Made by a program: the position numbers and the translations under genes. The notes below the pieces were generated by a model. That model did not search any database, had not been told where the DNA came from, and saw only the letters and a list, made by a program, of their open reading frames with translations. Positions 1-10,268 of a stretch of DNA of 64,000 bases are shown here, piece after piece; position 1 is the stretch's first letter, and the number at the start of each line of letters is the position of its first letter. Origin of the DNA: Synechococcus sp. A15-62 (GTDB lineage Bacteria; Cyanobacteriota; Cyanobacteriia; PCC-6307; Cyanobiaceae); NCBI RefSeq assembly GCF_014280075.1, contig NZ_CP047950.1, positions 1,054,001-1,118,000 of the forward strand, read 5' to 3'.

Positions 1-678
1 CGTTCCAACGGCCACGTGGTCGTATTTGGGGAACACCCAGGCGTAGAAGTCAGGTGAGACGTCTGTTCCGACGTACATCTCAGCCAGATCTTCGTAGTAA
101 GTCATCTCCTCAGCAGGAAGCTTGATCCGCTCTTGGAAGGCGATGGCCACGTTGTAATCGCCGGCGTCCATGGCTTTCGCCACCCGGGAGTTGGCGCCAT
201 CGGCACCAATGATCAGATCCACAGCCAAGGTCTTCTGCTCACCGGTTGGGCCACCGCCGCTGTAGTCGGCGTAATGGATGGTGTAGGGGCCCTGACGGTC
301 TGCGCCGGTGTCGATCTTTTGCACCAGGCCATTGATCAGGGTTGTGCCCAGATCGGCAGCCCGGTTGCGCAGGAAGGCATCGAACACCTCACGACGGCAC
401 ATGCCGATGTAGGCGTTTTCGTCGTAGCCGAGGGGATCGAGCTTGATGTCCACCTCCCTGTTGGAAGGGGAAATCATCTTCATGTTGCGGACCTTGCGGT
501 CGATGATTTCGTCGGGCAGGTCGAACTCCTCGACCATGCAGAGCGGAATGGCCCCACCACAGGGTTTGGCGTTGTCGAGTTTGCGCTCGAACAGCCAAGT
601 CTCAATTCCCGCCTTGGCCAGAATTTCGGCAGCACAGGAGCCACTGGGGCCACCACCGATCACCGCAACTCGCAACAT
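1..678 (-). CDS. chlP: Geranylgeranyl reductase ChlP, N-terminal part (runs off the window)
   Basis: The first 226 residues of a flavin-dependent geranylgeranyl reductase are visible. The family reduces the geranylgeranyl chain to phytyl for chlorophyll and tocopherol at the thylakoid membrane. The protein opens MLRVAVIGGGPSGS, an FAD-binding GxGxxG-type loop at residues 8-13, and carries IIGADGANS at about 156-164, both typical of this oxidoreductase family. CGGAIP near the N-terminus is also family-typical. The ATG at 678 places the dinucleotide loop exactly at the N-terminus. The C-terminus lies outside the window. It is divergent from the carboxypeptidase to its right, so the roughly 110 nt between them must hold its promoter. 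Identity is well supported. Confidence 0.93.
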   Translation of the reverse strand, partial: MLRVAVIGGGPSGSCAAEILAKAGIETWLFERKLDNAKPCGGAIPLCMVEEFDLPDEIIDRKVRNMKMISPSNREVDIKLDPLGYDENAYIGMCRREVFDAFLRNRAADLGTTLINGLVQKIDTGADRQGPYTIHYADYSGGGPTGEQKTLAVDLIIGADGANSRVAKAMDAGDYNVAIAFQERIKLPAEEMTYYEDLAEMYVGTDVSPDFYAWVFPKYDHVAVGT

Positions 679-786
679 CTCAGCCCGTCTCCGCTGGATT
701 GTTTTTTGAAGCTATCACTGTCACAACAACCATTGTGGGTTGACCTGGCTGTTGCCTTTACGATCGAAACAACACGCATCAGCGCC

Positions 787-1539
787 TTGGTTCGGGCCTC
801 CTCTGCGCGACGCACCGAGCGGGAGGACATTCCGGTCGCCCGTCGAACACGACAGCCGCGACAACGCAAGGGAAACAGCGCGGCTGGTCTGCTGTTCGGG
901 CTTGTTCTTGTCTGTGCCGGAAGCCTTGCTGTGGTGATGCTGGTTCCCACCCTGCTGTCACGGCGCCAGCCCACGCAGAGCCTCGAGATTTCAGGCTTTC
1001 GCGAACGTCCCGATGCCGATGGCCGTCTTCTGGGTCACTTCCCCTATGACGAAGCGGATGCCGATCAACTCATCGTCTTTGAGCCAGGGATTGAGCTGAA
1101 TGTGGAGGCCGCCGATGCCCTCGACACGATGATGCGATCCGCCTCGGCAGACGGGGTTGATCTGCGTCTGCTCAGCGGATTTCGCTCCCTGGCCCTCCAG
1201 GAATCGATCTTTTTTGACGTGGCCTCCGAACGGAACCAAACCGCCGAAGAACGAGCTCAGGTTTCGGCTCCACCCGGCTACTCCGAACACAGCACCGGTT
1301 ATGCCGTGGATCTCGGCGATGGCCGTTTTCCTGAGACCAACCTCTCCCAGAGCTTTCAAGACACCGCAGCCTTTCGCTGGTTGCAGGACCATGCGGCCCG
1401 GTATCACTTCGTGTTGTCCTTCCCCGAAGGCAACAAACAGGGTGTGATGTACGAACCCTGGCATTGGCGCTACCAGGGCAATGCGGATGCACTGCGATTG
1501 TTCGAGCCGGCCAGCCGGTTCTCCAGGCGCGACCCTTGA
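787..1539 (+). CDS. Membrane-anchored D-alanyl-D-alanine carboxypeptidase, VanY/LdcB family
   Basis: About 250 residues. A basic N-terminus is followed by one hydrophobic segment (about residues 36-58), then a VanY-type domain. The zinc-peptidase motif SEHSTGYAVD (His about 168, Asp about 175) and the second metal motif EPWHWRY (His about 226) are both present, so a catalytically intact peptidoglycan DD- or LD-carboxypeptidase is likely, anchored in the inner membrane and facing the periplasm. The open frame extends back to 133, but that part lies antisense over chlP and is not real. No ATG exists upstream of the membrane segment, so I chose TTG at 787; TTG at 733 and GTG at 931 are alternatives. 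The stop overlaps the start of the next gene. Confidence 0.8.
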   Translation: MVRASSARRTEREDIPVARRTRQPRQRKGNSAAGLLFGLVLVCAGSLAVVMLVPTLLSRRQPTQSLEISGFRERPDADGRLLGHFPYDEADADQLIVFEPGIELNVEAADALDTMMRSASADGVDLRLLSGFRSLALQESIFFDVASERNQTAEERAQVSAPPGYSEHSTGYAVDLGDGRFPETNLSQSFQDTAAFRWLQDHAARYHFVLSFPEGNKQGVMYEPWHWRYQGNADALRLFEPASRFSRRDP

Positions 1540-4067
1540 ACGTCCCCGAACTGCTATCTCCCGCCGGCGACTGGGCTGCGATGAAGGCGGCTGCTGCCTC
1601 CGGTGCCGATGCGGTCTATTTCGGTGTTGATGCTTTCAACGCCCGCCAGCGGGCTGAAAATTTCCGACTGCAAGACCTTTCTGAGCTGATGCAGTGGCTG
1701 CATCAGCGGGGTTTGAAGGGATTCCTCACCTTCAACGTGTTGGTGTTCAGCGATGAATTGGAGGCAGCAGCTCAGCTGCTGATTGCTGCAGATCGAGCCG
1801 GCGTGGATGCGGTGATCGTCCAGGACGTGGGTCTCTGTCGCCTGGCCCAGCGGCTGGTGCCGAATCTCTGTGTGCACGGTTCAACCCAGATGTCGATCAC
1901 CAGTGCAGCGGGCATCGCCCAGGCTGCTGCACTCGGTTGTCAGCGGGTGGTGCTGGCCCGGGAGCTGGCTTTGCGTGATCTTGAGCGCCTGCAGACACAA
2001 CTCGTCCAGCGGAACCTTGCGATGCCGTTGGAGGTGTTCGTGCACGGCGCCCTTTGCGTTGCCTATTCCGGTCAATGCCTGACCAGTGAGTCGCTTGGGC
2101 AGCGCAGTGCCAATCGAGGTGAGTGTGCCCAGGCCTGTCGCCTGCCCTATGAAATGGTGGTAGATGGTCAAGCTCACCCGCTTGATGACCAGCGATACCT
2201 CCTCTCGCCCCAGGATCTGGCGGCCTGGGAGCTGCTGCCGGAGTTGCAGCGCATCGGCGTAGCCAGCCTCAAGATCGAAGGCCGCCTGAAGGATGCTGCC
2301 TACGTGGCTGCCGTCACCGACGCCTATCGGCAGCGCCTGGATCAGACCCCCGCTGCGGCGCCGCAGGTGCATCGCCAACTTGAGCTGGCATTTTCCCGAG
2401 GCCTGTCCACCGGTTGGCTGGAAGGGGTGAACCACCGCCGTCTGGTGCATGGCCGCTGGAGCAAGAAACGCGGCCCCCTGGTGGGGCAGTTGCTGCGGGT
2501 GGAACGGGGTGGTTGGTTGCATTTGCGCAGCCGGGACCAGCTGCAAGCTGGTCAGGGCCTTGTGCTGGAACAGCTGTCGTCCGACCCCCTGCAGCCGCCT
2601 CGGGAGATCGGTGGCCGGATCATGGTGTGTGAGCGGCTGGGCGACGAACGCTGGAAGCTGCGCCTTGGGCCCGAGCGCGTGGATGGCTCAGGCTTGAGAC
2701 CTGGCACCTCGGTCTGGCTCACCAGTGACCCTGACTGGCAGTCCCGTTGGCAGCGTGCTGCCCGCCGCACGGTGGAGGCCCGGTCTCGGGATCTGTCGCT
2801 GCGGGTGTCCGGTCGGCTGGATGCACCGCTGGAGTTGCACCTCCTGGCGCCTCCGGGGCTGGATCTGAAGGTCAGCAGCTCCATGCCGCTGCAGAGTGCT
2901 TCGCAGCGCCCTCTAGATAGGGGTCGCCTAGAGCAGCAACTGGGACGCCTGGGGGGAACCGGCTGGTCGCTCCAGCATCTTGAGGTCCAGCTGGAGGGCG
3001 ATCTCTTTCTGCCGGTGGCGGAACTAAACCGCATGCGCAGGGTGCTGCTGGAGCGGTTGGAGGCCTCGCTGCATGGGAGCAGTGATTCAGGTCCTGTCCC
3101 TGGAGCCACCAAAACAGCAGACCCCACAGAGTTGCTGGCTCAGATGTGCCCAACAGTTGTCGCTCCCCTCAGCGAGACCAAGCCAGGCTTGGTGGTGCTG
3201 GTGCGCAGCCTGGAGCAGCTGCAGGCCTTGGTCCATCTATCCGGCACGGACCTGCCGATTCGCTCGGTGGTGGCTGATCTTGAGCAGCCGCGGGATTTGC
3301 GGGAAGCGGTGGCGATCGGTAGAGGTTGCTGGCCGGAGGGTGTTTGGCTGGCTGGGGCACGGATCACACGGCCTGATGAACGCTGGACGCTTGAGCCACT
3401 GATTCGTGCTCGCCCCGACGGTTTCCTGGTGCGAAATGCCGATCAGCTGGAGGTGCTGACGCCGCTGGCCCCTTGCATTGGCGACTTTTCCCTCAACACC
3501 GCCAACCCCCTGAGCTTCCATTGGTATCGCGACCACTGGAAGCTGCAGCGACTCACGGCCAGTTACGACCTGAACCTTCAGCAACTGCTGGATCTGGCCG
3601 CCGCCGTTAATCCGGCGCTGCTGGAGGTCACCCTGCATCAGCACATGCCGTTGTTCCACATGGAGCATTGCCTGTTCTGTGCGTTCCTCTCAAACGGCAA
3701 GGACCACACTGATTGCGGTCGTCCCTGTGAGAAGCACCACGTCACCCTGCGAGATCGCAGCGGCGTTGAACATCCCCTGCGGGCTGATCTGGGGTGTCGC
3801 AACACTCTTTTCAATGGCACGGCCCAATCGGGCGTGGAGGCGCTTCCGTCTCTGCTGCGGGCTGGTGTGCGCCGGGTCCGGCTTGAACTTCTTGATGAGG
3901 ATGCCGCTGCGACGCACCGGCGCGTCAGCCTTTATGCCGAGGCTCTGGCGGGTCGGATGGCCACCCAGGAGGTCTGGTCCCAGGAGCAAATCCACCACCA
4001 GCTGGGCGTCACCCGCGGCAGCCTGCGCAGCAAGGGTCCGGAGCGCACCAGTCGATTCTCACGTTGA
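1536..4067 (+). CDS. Peptidase U32 family protein with DUF3656-type extension
   Basis: 843 residues. It begins with the family-typical MNVPELLSPAGDW and contains the U32 signature around EVFVHGALCVAYSGQC (about 166-181), followed by further Cys residues (CAQAC). A second Cys group, CLFCAF...DCGRPCEK, lies near 710-733. Members with this length and architecture (RlhA/TrhP relatives) are known for tRNA or 23S rRNA hydroxylation rather than proteolysis and likely bind an iron-sulfur cluster, so RNA modification is the better inference here; the precise substrate cannot be read from sequence. The TTG at 1536 overlaps the upstream stop (TTGA) and removes a poor N-terminal extension that would start at 1464. 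Confidence 0.8.
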   Translation: MNVPELLSPAGDWAAMKAAAASGADAVYFGVDAFNARQRAENFRLQDLSELMQWLHQRGLKGFLTFNVLVFSDELEAAAQLLIAADRAGVDAVIVQDVGLCRLAQRLVPNLCVHGSTQMSITSAAGIAQAAALGCQRVVLARELALRDLERLQTQLVQRNLAMPLEVFVHGALCVAYSGQCLTSESLGQRSANRGECAQACRLPYEMVVDGQAHPLDDQRYLLSPQDLAAWELLPELQRIGVASLKIEGRLKDAAYVAAVTDAYRQRLDQTPAAAPQVHRQLELAFSRGLSTGWLEGVNHRRLVHGRWSKKRGPLVGQLLRVERGGWLHLRSRDQLQAGQGLVLEQLSSDPLQPPREIGGRIMVCERLGDERWKLRLGPERVDGSGLRPGTSVWLTSDPDWQSRWQRAARRTVEARSRDLSLRVSGRLDAPLELHLLAPPGLDLKVSSSMPLQSASQRPLDRGRLEQQLGRLGGTGWSLQHLEVQLEGDLFLPVAELNRMRRVLLERLEASLHGSSDSGPVPGATKTADPTELLAQMCPTVVAPLSETKPGLVVLVRSLEQLQALVHLSGTDLPIRSVVADLEQPRDLREAVAIGRGCWPEGVWLAGARITRPDERWTLEPLIRARPDGFLVRNADQLEVLTPLAPCIGDFSLNTANPLSFHWYRDHWKLQRLTASYDLNLQQLLDLAAAVNPALLEVTLHQHMPLFHMEHCLFCAFLSNGKDHTDCGRPCEKHHVTLRDRSGVEHPLRADLGCRNTLFNGTAQSGVEALPSLLRAGVRRVRLELLDEDAAATHRRVSLYAEALAGRMATQEVWSQEQIHHQLGVTRGSLRSKGPERTSRFSR

Positions 4068-4124
4068 GATAACCTGTCGCACTGCGCCTTTGGCGTTCTT
4101 CACAAATACTTACGGTCAGCCCGC

Positions 4125-5933
4125 ATGAGCGCCAACAACAAGGCGATCCGCAACATCGCGATCATCGCCCACGTTGACCACGGCAAGACGACTCTGGTCG
4201 ATTCGCTGTTGGCGCAGTCAGGAATTTTCCGCGACAACGAGGCCGTCCCCACCTGTGTGATGGACTCCAACGACCTGGAGCGTGAGCGGGGCATCACGAT
4301 CCTGTCGAAAAACACGGCTGTCACCTACAAGGACACCCGGATCAACATCGTTGACACCCCTGGGCACGCCGATTTCGGTGGTGAAGTGGAGCGGGTGCTG
4401 GGCATGGTCGACGGTTGCCTGCTGATCGTTGATGCCAACGAGGGGCCGATGCCCCAAACCCGCTTTGTGTTGAAGAAAGCCCTAGAGCAGGGTCTGCGCC
4501 CGATCGTGTTCGTCAACAAGATCGACCGTGCCCGGGTGGACCCCGAGACCGCCGTCGACAAGGTGCTCGACCTGTTCATTGAACTCGGCGCTGACGATGA
4601 TCAGTGCGATTTCCCCTACCTGTTCGGCAGCGGTCTTGGAGGCTTCGCCAAGCCCGACATGAAGACCGACAGCGACAACATGCGTCCGCTGTTCGATGCC
4701 ATCTTGCGCCACGTTCCGCCCCCGGTTGGTGATCCGGAAAAGCCCCTTCAGCTGCAAATCACAACCCTTGATTATTCAGACTTCCTGGGTCGGATCATCA
4801 TTGGCCGCGTTCATAACGGAAAAATCAAACAGGGTCAGAACGCTGCGCTGATCAAGGACGACGGCAGCATCAAGAAGGGCCGCATCAGCAAGCTTCTTGG
4901 CTTCGAGGGGCTGCAGCGCGTTGAGATCGAAGAGGCTTCCGCCGGTGATCTGGTGGCCGTTGCTGGTTTCGACGACGTCAACATCGGTGAAACCATCGCC
5001 TGCCCGGATGAGCCCACCGCTCTGCCGCTGATCAAGGTGGATGAGCCCACCCTGCAGATGACCTTCGTCGTCAACGATTCACCCTTCGCTGGCAAGGAAG
5101 GCAAGTTCGTCACCAGCCGTCAGGTGCGTGACCGCCTTCAGCGTGAGTTGCTCACCAACGTGGCCTTGCGTGTGGAAGACACCGATTCACCAGATCGTTT
5201 TGCGGTGAGTGGTCGCGGTGAGCTGCACCTCGGCATCCTGATCGAGACCATGCGCCGTGAGGGCTATGAGTTCCAGGTGTCCCAGCCGCAGGTGATCTAC
5301 CGCACCATCGATGGCACCCCTTGTGAGCCCGTGGAAACCCTGGTGATGGATGTCCCTGAACCTGCCGTGGGCAGCTGCATCGAAAAACTGGGCACCCGCA
5401 AGGGTGAGATGCAGAACATGGAAACCAGTGCTGATGGCCGCACCCAGCTGGAGTTCATCGTTCCCTCCCGCGGTCTGATCGGTTTCCGCGGTGAATTCAT
5501 CCGGGCCACCCGCGGCGAAGGAATCATGAGCCATTCCTTCTATGAGTACCGGCCGATGATGGGTGAATTCGACACCCGCCGGAACGGTGTACTGATCGCC
5601 TTCGAAGAGGGAACGGCCACGTTCTATGCCCTCAAGAACGCTGAGGATCGCGGCCAGTTTTTCATCAGCCCCGGCACCAAGGTTTACAAGGGAATGATCA
5701 TCGGTGAATACAACCGGCCTCAAGACCTTGAAATCAACGTCTGTAAGACCAAGCAGCTCACCAACATGCGTTCCGCTGGCGCTGAGGAACTGGACACGCT
5801 GCAAGCACCGGTTCAGATGACGCTGGAGCGCGCGTTGGAATACATCGGCCCCGACGAGATGCTCGAAGTCACGCCCGAGTCGATCCGTCTGCGCAAACTT
5901 CCCGGGAAGAAGCCGGCCAAGTCCAAGCGCTGA
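4125..5933 (+). CDS. typA: Translational GTPase TypA/BipA
   Basis: 602 residues, the usual family length. The G domain shows AHVDHGKT (15-22), the switch I RGITI motif, DTPGHADF (about 78-85) and NKID (about 132-135). EF-G-like domains and the BipA C-terminal domain follow, including [11 protein letters not shown]. TypA is a ribosome-associated GTPase important for 50S assembly and growth under stress, including low temperature. A 57-nt gap separates it from the U32 gene, enough for its own promoter. The stop codon overlaps the start of the next gene, so the two are probably co-transcribed. Confidence 0.95.
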   Translation: MSANNKAIRNIAIIAHVDHGKTTLVDSLLAQSGIFRDNEAVPTCVMDSNDLERERGITILSKNTAVTYKDTRINIVDTPGHADFGGEVERVLGMVDGCLLIVDANEGPMPQTRFVLKKALEQGLRPIVFVNKIDRARVDPETAVDKVLDLFIELGADDDQCDFPYLFGSGLGGFAKPDMKTDSDNMRPLFDAILRHVPPPVGDPEKPLQLQITTLDYSDFLGRIIIGRVHNGKIKQGQNAALIKDDGSIKKGRISKLLGFEGLQRVEIEEASAGDLVAVAGFDDVNIGETIACPDEPTALPLIKVDEPTLQMTFVVNDSPFAGKEGKFVTSRQVRDRLQRELLTNVALRVEDTDSPDRFAVSGRGELHLGILIETMRREGYEFQVSQPQVIYRTIDGTPCEPVETLVMDVPEPAVGSCIEKLGTRKGEMQNMETSADGRTQLEFIVPSRGLIGFRGEFIRATRGEGIMSHSFYEYRPMMGEFDTRRNGVLIAFEEGTATFYALKNAEDRGQFFISPGTKVYKGMIIGEYNRPQDLEINVCKTKQLTNMRSAGAEELDTLQAPVQMTLERALEYIGPDEMLEVTPESIRLRKLPGKKPAKSKR

Positions 5934-6289
5934 TGCCTCAGGCGGATCCTCGCTTTCAACAGGGAGTGGAGCTCTTCAATGCGGGTGAGTGGTACGCCGC
6001 TCATGATCTGTTTGAGGAGCTCTGGCATGAAACAGCTGATCCGGAACGGCGCAGCCTGCAGGGGATCCTGCAGGTGGCCGTAGCGCAGTTGCATTTGCAA
6101 CGGGGCAACCGGCGGGGGGCCACGATTCTCTTTGGTGAAGCTCTGGGTCGTCTTAAACGTCCTGGAACCCCAGATCTGGGCCTGGACCTCGCGTCTCTGT
6201 GCCGTGCTGCGCATCAGCGGCTCGAGGCGCTTCAGCAGGATGGGGATCCCGAGTCATGCACTGTCCCTGTTCTTGAGTCCAAGCGCTGA
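5933..6289 (+). CDS. DUF309 family protein
   Basis: 118 residues. It carries the DUF309 core FNAGEWYAAHDLFEELWHE (residues 15-33), with His24, Glu28, Glu29 and Trp31 conserved, and a second helix LQGILQVAVAQLHLQRGN. DUF309 proteins are small all-alpha proteins of unknown function, common in cyanobacteria and plastids. The ATG overlaps the typA stop by one base (TGATG), so translation is probably coupled to typA. Confidence 0.8.
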   Translation: MPQADPRFQQGVELFNAGEWYAAHDLFEELWHETADPERRSLQGILQVAVAQLHLQRGNRRGATILFGEALGRLKRPGTPDLGLDLASLCRAAHQRLEALQQDGDPESCTVPVLESKR

Positions 6290-6339
6290 AGCGCCGGTAA
6301 TCTCAACAAACTTAAGCGAGTTGCGTGGCGGTTAAAGCG

Positions 6340-6777
6340 ATGCTCCGTACCGGGGGCTTTTGTTTAGCTCTCCCCCTTCTGGCCATCTTTTGGCCCCTGG
6401 TGTCGGCCCAGGCTCAGCAAACGGCTGACGCAGGCGTCATCACGATTGAGTCCGATCTTCAATCGGCCGACAACGGCACGGGTGTGATCACTGCCAGCGG
6501 CAATGTTCGTCTGGTGCATGCCGGTCGTGGCTTGGTGGCCACCAGCCGACAGGCCCAGTACTTCACGGAGGAAGACCGGATTGTGCTGAGTGGTGATGTG
6601 GATGTGATTCAGGCCGACGGCAACCAGCTCCGCGCTGATCGCTTCACTTATCTGCTGGAGGAAGGTCGCGCGATCGCCAGCCCCGTTCCGGGCCAGCAGG
6701 TGTTCAGTCAGTGGTCGCTCACTCCCAGCCAACCCATGCTCGACGTTCAGGCCGAGACAACCACGGTGACTCGATGA
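6340..6777 (+). CDS. lptA: LptA/OstA-like periplasmic protein
   Basis: 145 residues from ATG 6340; a GTG at 6325 is an in-frame alternative. A signal peptide (MLRTGGFCLALPLLAIFWPL...AQA) is followed by a single OstA/LptA jellyroll repeat region. The pattern 'ITIESDLQSADNGTGVITASGNV...LRADRF' matches the family's repeated beta strands. In Gram-negatives LptA bridges the periplasm for lipopolysaccharide export. The gene overlaps lptB by 4 nt (ATGA), and a YjgP/YjgQ permease follows, which supports the assignment through context. I assign the family with confidence and the gene name by synteny. Confidence 0.8.
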   Translation: MLRTGGFCLALPLLAIFWPLVSAQAQQTADAGVITIESDLQSADNGTGVITASGNVRLVHAGRGLVATSRQAQYFTEEDRIVLSGDVDVIQADGNQLRADRFTYLLEEGRAIASPVPGQQVFSQWSLTPSQPMLDVQAETTTVTR

Positions 6778-7502
6778 GCCTGGAACTGTCGAATGTCTCC
6801 ATCACCCTTGGGGGTCGCCAGTTGCTGAAGGGCTTGGATCTGAAGCTTTCCCCCGGTGAGGTGGTCGGCCTGCTCGGTCCTAACGGAGCTGGAAAAACTA
6901 CCACCTTCAATCTGGTGATCGGTCTGCTCTCCCCTGATCAGGGTGATGTGACCGTGGACGGTGCGCGTGTCACCGACCTCCCCATGCCGGAGCGAGCAAG
7001 GCTTGGCGTGGGTTATCTGCCCCAGGAACCCAGTGTTTTTCGCAACCTCACGGTGCGTGAAAACCTGGATATCGCTCTTGAACAGACCGATCTCAGTTCC
7101 GAGCAGCGACGGGAGCGGCGCCAGCAGCTGATTGAAGACTTTCACCTCACCGCGTTCATCAACCGGCTTGGCTTCCAACTTTCCGGGGGGGAACGTCGCC
7201 GTTGCGAAGTGGCCCGGGCGCTGGCATCGGGTGCCAACGGACCGACGTATCTGCTTTTGGATGAACCCTTCGCCGGTGTTGACCCCCTCGCGGTGGCAGA
7301 CCTGCAGTTGCTGATCGAGGGGTTGCGGTCCCGGGGCATGGGGATTCTGATCACCGATCACAACGTGCGGGAAACCCTGGCCACCACTGATCGGGCTTAC
7401 ATCCTCAACGATGGTGCGGTGTTGGCTGCAGGACGGTCCGAGGAGGTGGCGGCTGATCCACAGGTGCGTCGTTACTACCTCGGGGAGGGATTCCAGCTGT
7501 GA
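6774..7502 (+). CDS. lptB: LPS-export ABC transporter ATP-binding protein
   Basis: 242 residues. Walker A GPNGAGKTT (35-43), Q-loop in LPQEPSVF, signature LSGGERRR and Walker B LLLDEPFAGVDP are all intact. The 'LPQEPSVFRNLTVRENL' stretch is characteristic of LptB. The ATG at 6774 overlaps the lptA stop (ATGA); an upstream ATG at 6711 would lie wholly inside lptA. It would energise extraction of lipopolysaccharide from the inner membrane together with the permease encoded next. Confidence 0.93.
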   Translation: MSLELSNVSITLGGRQLLKGLDLKLSPGEVVGLLGPNGAGKTTTFNLVIGLLSPDQGDVTVDGARVTDLPMPERARLGVGYLPQEPSVFRNLTVRENLDIALEQTDLSSEQRRERRQQLIEDFHLTAFINRLGFQLSGGERRRCEVARALASGANGPTYLLLDEPFAGVDPLAVADLQLLIEGLRSRGMGILITDHNVRETLATTDRAYILNDGAVLAAGRSEEVAADPQVRRYYLGEGFQL

Positions 7503-8662
7503 TTGTGGATCGTCTCAAAAGGTCCACCTGGATGCGGCTGGATCTCCTGGATCGTTGGTTGCTCAAGGAGCTTCTGGGTCCGCTGCTGTTCTTCATCGCT
7601 CTCTTCACCCTGCTGCTGCTCACCGGTGGCGTGATGTTTGAACTGGTGCGGCAGATGGTCGATAAGAACCTGCCGATCACGATCGCGGTTCAGGTTCTGT
7701 TGTTCAGCATTCCCCGTTGGTTGGCCTTTTCTGTGCCGATCGGAACGTTGATGGCGTCGCTGTTCGTGTTCACCCGCCTTTCGGCGAACAGTGAACTCAC
7801 TGCACTGCGAAGCCTTGGGATCACCACAGTGAGGATGATCAGCGCGGCCCTCGCCCTCTCCATGGTGATGACGCTGTTCACCTTCGTCCTCAACGACGTG
7901 GTGGTGCCTCGCAGCCAACGCTATGCAGAGGTCACCCTCAAGCGTTCATTGGGGCGTTCCCTCGCCAGTGAGACAGGACGCGACATCATTTATCCCCGTT
8001 TCGGGACCCGCTTCGACTCCGACGGCGAAGAAGACGGCAAGGGACTGAATCAACTCTTCTATTCGAGGAAGTTTCAGGACGGGGAAATGGTGGACGTGAC
8101 GGTTCTGGATTTCACCCGATCCGGCTTCACCCAGATGTTGCGTGCGGATCGGGCGATCTGGAATGAGGACCAGGCCAGCTGGGACTTTCTCGATGGCCAG
8201 ATTCTGACCCTGGCTGCCAACGGCAGCTCAACCAAGGCTGATTTCGATCGTTACGTCTATCCCCTTGGGTCAGGACCGGTGCGCCTGGCAGGAATTGAGA
8301 AGGATGCCGTCAACATGACCGTTGCTGAAGCTTTGCAGGCCCAGAGGCTGTATGAAGAGGCCGGCAGCATCAAGGAGGCCCGCAAGATTCGTGTGCGGAT
8401 CCAGGAGAAGTTCACGGTTCCCATGGCTTGTCTGGTGTTTGGCTTGTTTGGAGCCACCCTTGGCGCTCAGCCCAGTTACCGAAGCAGCCGAAGCTTCTCG
8501 TTCGTGCTCACCCTCGGGATCATCGCTGTTTATTACGTGATCGGTTTCAGCTTCAGTTCCCTTGGGGTGAAGGGAACCCTTCCACCGATCCTGGCGGCAT
8601 GGCTGCCGGTGATGTTGTTTCTCGGGGCGGGTGGTCTGTTACTGAAACAGGCCAGTCGCTGA
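7499..8662 (+). CDS. LptF/LptG-family permease (YjgP/YjgQ)
   Basis: 387 residues. Transmembrane segments near residues 20-45, 60-80 and 100-125 are followed by a large hydrophilic periplasmic domain (about 130-290) and three C-terminal membrane segments, the YjgP/YjgQ arrangement. It starts with GTG overlapping the lptB stop (GTGA); GTG 7505 or ATG 7532 are alternatives. Enterobacteria use an LptF-LptG heterodimer, but only one permease gene is present here, so either it works as a homodimer or the partner is elsewhere. Confidence 0.87.
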   Translation: MIVDRLKRSTWMRLDLLDRWLLKELLGPLLFFIALFTLLLLTGGVMFELVRQMVDKNLPITIAVQVLLFSIPRWLAFSVPIGTLMASLFVFTRLSANSELTALRSLGITTVRMISAALALSMVMTLFTFVLNDVVVPRSQRYAEVTLKRSLGRSLASETGRDIIYPRFGTRFDSDGEEDGKGLNQLFYSRKFQDGEMVDVTVLDFTRSGFTQMLRADRAIWNEDQASWDFLDGQILTLAANGSSTKADFDRYVYPLGSGPVRLAGIEKDAVNMTVAEALQAQRLYEEAGSIKEARKIRVRIQEKFTVPMACLVFGLFGATLGAQPSYRSSRSFSFVLTLGIIAVYYVIGFSFSSLGVKGTLPPILAAWLPVMLFLGAGGLLLKQASR

Positions 8663-8682
8663 TTGACCGAGGCAGAATCGCC

Positions 8683-9615
8683 GTGTCTTTGGGAAATGGT
8701 GTGTTGAACACGCCTTTTGAGCTGGTCACCAGTCTTGGTTTTGCAGGCTTCGTGTTGCTGCTGCTGGCCATGCCTCTGGCTTTCTGGGCGGTGTCCAGCC
8801 AATCCCGAGCTGGCTTGGTTCGGCTTCTAGTGGCCGTCGCCAACCTTCTGTTCACAGCTCAGCTGATTTTGCGCTGGTGGCAATCAGGCCACTTCCCGAT
8901 CAGCAACCTCTACGAATCCCTTTGCTTCCTTGCCTGGGCTTGCACCCTCACCCAGTTGTTGGTGGAACGGGCCTGGCCGTCTCCCATCGTTGCGGCAGCA
9001 GCCACCCCCATGGGCCTGGGTTGCATTGCCTTCGCCAGCTTCGCGTTGCCCGATCAATTGCAGTCAGCGGCTCCTCTGGTTCCTGCCCTGCGCTCCAGCT
9101 GGTTGGTGATGCATGTGAGCGTGATCATGGTGAGTTATGCCGCCTTGCTGGTGGGATCCCTGCTCTCCTTGGCGGTCTTGGTCACCGATCGCGACCAATC
9201 CCTGGAACTCAGGAGCAGTTCCATTGGCAGTGGTGGATTTCGTCAGGCGGCCTCACTTACCAACGGTGGTTCTGTTCAGCTGAAATCGGTTCAGCTGAGC
9301 ACCAATGAACAACTCGACAGCCTCAGTTACCGCACGATCACGGTTGGTTTCCTGATGCTCACGGTGGGCATCGTGAGTGGTGCTGTTTGGGCGAATGAAG
9401 CCTGGGGCAGCTATTGGAGCTGGGACCCCAAGGAAACCTGGGCCTTGATCTGCTGGCTGGTCTACGCCGCTTATCTGCACACCCGCCTCAGCCGCGGTTG
9501 GCAGGGCCGACGCCCAGCTCTTGTTGCGGTGGTGGGTCTTGTGGTGATCGCTGTTTGCTACATCGGCGTGAATCTGCTGGGAATTGGCTTGCACAGTTAC
9601 GGCTGGTTTTTCTGA
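8683..9615 (+). CDS. ccsA: Cytochrome c biogenesis protein CcsA (system II haem delivery)
   Basis: 310 residues with about eight membrane segments. The tryptophan-rich haem-handling WWD motif is visible as [18 protein letters not shown], followed by the conserved YAAYLHTR helix. CcsA works with CcsB/Ccs1 to attach haem to c-type cytochromes (cytochrome f, c6) on the lumenal side of the thylakoid. GTG at 8683 gives the family-typical N-terminus ([14 protein letters not shown]); the longer frame from 8428 runs through the permease gene. Only 20 nt separate it from the lpt-like genes, so co-transcription is likely despite unrelated function. Confidence 0.92.
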   Translation: MSLGNGVLNTPFELVTSLGFAGFVLLLLAMPLAFWAVSSQSRAGLVRLLVAVANLLFTAQLILRWWQSGHFPISNLYESLCFLAWACTLTQLLVERAWPSPIVAAAATPMGLGCIAFASFALPDQLQSAAPLVPALRSSWLVMHVSVIMVSYAALLVGSLLSLAVLVTDRDQSLELRSSSIGSGGFRQAASLTNGGSVQLKSVQLSTNEQLDSLSYRTITVGFLMLTVGIVSGAVWANEAWGSYWSWDPKETWALICWLVYAAYLHTRLSRGWQGRRPALVAVVGLVVIAVCYIGVNLLGIGLHSYGWFF

Positions 9616-9644
9616 CCAGCTGCCTGCGTGTTCTCGATCAGGGC

Positions 9645-10148
9645 TCAACCACCATCGATCTGACATCCGACCAGGGCACCGCCAACGGCTCCAGCGGGAA
9701 TGGACCAGATCCAGTTGTCCTTTTTGGCAAGCGCGCCTCCCAAGGCTCCACCAAGAACACCACCAGCGAGACTTCCCTCCAAACAGGAATTGTTGTCCTC
9801 AGCAGCAGGGGCCTCGACGACGGTTTTTCCGCTTGACGTTGTTGGTGGATGATCTGGATGGTTGTGGGCGCGGTGCCCCTGCTGGTGCTTATGGCTTTTG
9901 CCCCCATGGAAATGCAGGGTCTTGGGACAAGGGCGTTCGGCCCTCACCTCTCGACTGCTGACGTACCCAGGCTTGTCCCGCGTTCCGGGATGGTAAGTCT
10001 CAACGTATTGATTCTGATAGCAAGTCTTCGCCCTGGAGTAAGTGCTGTTGGCTAGGGATGGTTGATTCACAACTGTCGTCATCACGACTCCCGCAATAAG
10101 TCCAGAAAAAATATTCTTCATGACGGAGGAGTTGGTTTGTTGATTCAT
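9645..10148 (-). CDS. Secreted/membrane glycine-zipper protein, hypothetical
   Basis: 167 residues from ATG 10148 (ATG 10121 is possible). A hydrophobic leader (FSGLIAGVVMTTVV...SLA) suggests export. The middle is Cys/Arg/His-rich (HFHGGKSHKHQQGHRAHNH), and the C-terminus carries a glycine zipper, GSLAGGVLGGALGGALA ... SIPAGAVGGALVGC. This layout resembles small outer-membrane or periplasmic glycine-zipper proteins, but no specific function can be assigned. It converges on ccsA, with only 29 nt between the two stop codons. Confidence 0.68.
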   Translation of the reverse strand: MNQQTNSSVMKNIFSGLIAGVVMTTVVNQPSLANSTYSRAKTCYQNQYVETYHPGTRDKPGYVSSREVRAERPCPKTLHFHGGKSHKHQQGHRAHNHPDHPPTTSSGKTVVEAPAAEDNNSCLEGSLAGGVLGGALGGALAKKDNWIWSIPAGAVGGALVGCQIDGG

Positions 10149-10268
10149 TCTGCATTCCAGAACGAGCAAGGGTCTGACAGCCTCAGTTGGATCTGTGACA
10201 GGATGCATCTGGACGTGAACTTATTGCTTTTTTGTTGTATTCATCGTAATCATTTTATTCTCTTGGAT

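Noticed and set aside
133-786. Long N-terminal extension of the VanY-like frame over chlP
   Set aside because: It lies antisense to clear chlP coding sequence and has no membrane or domain character until about 890.
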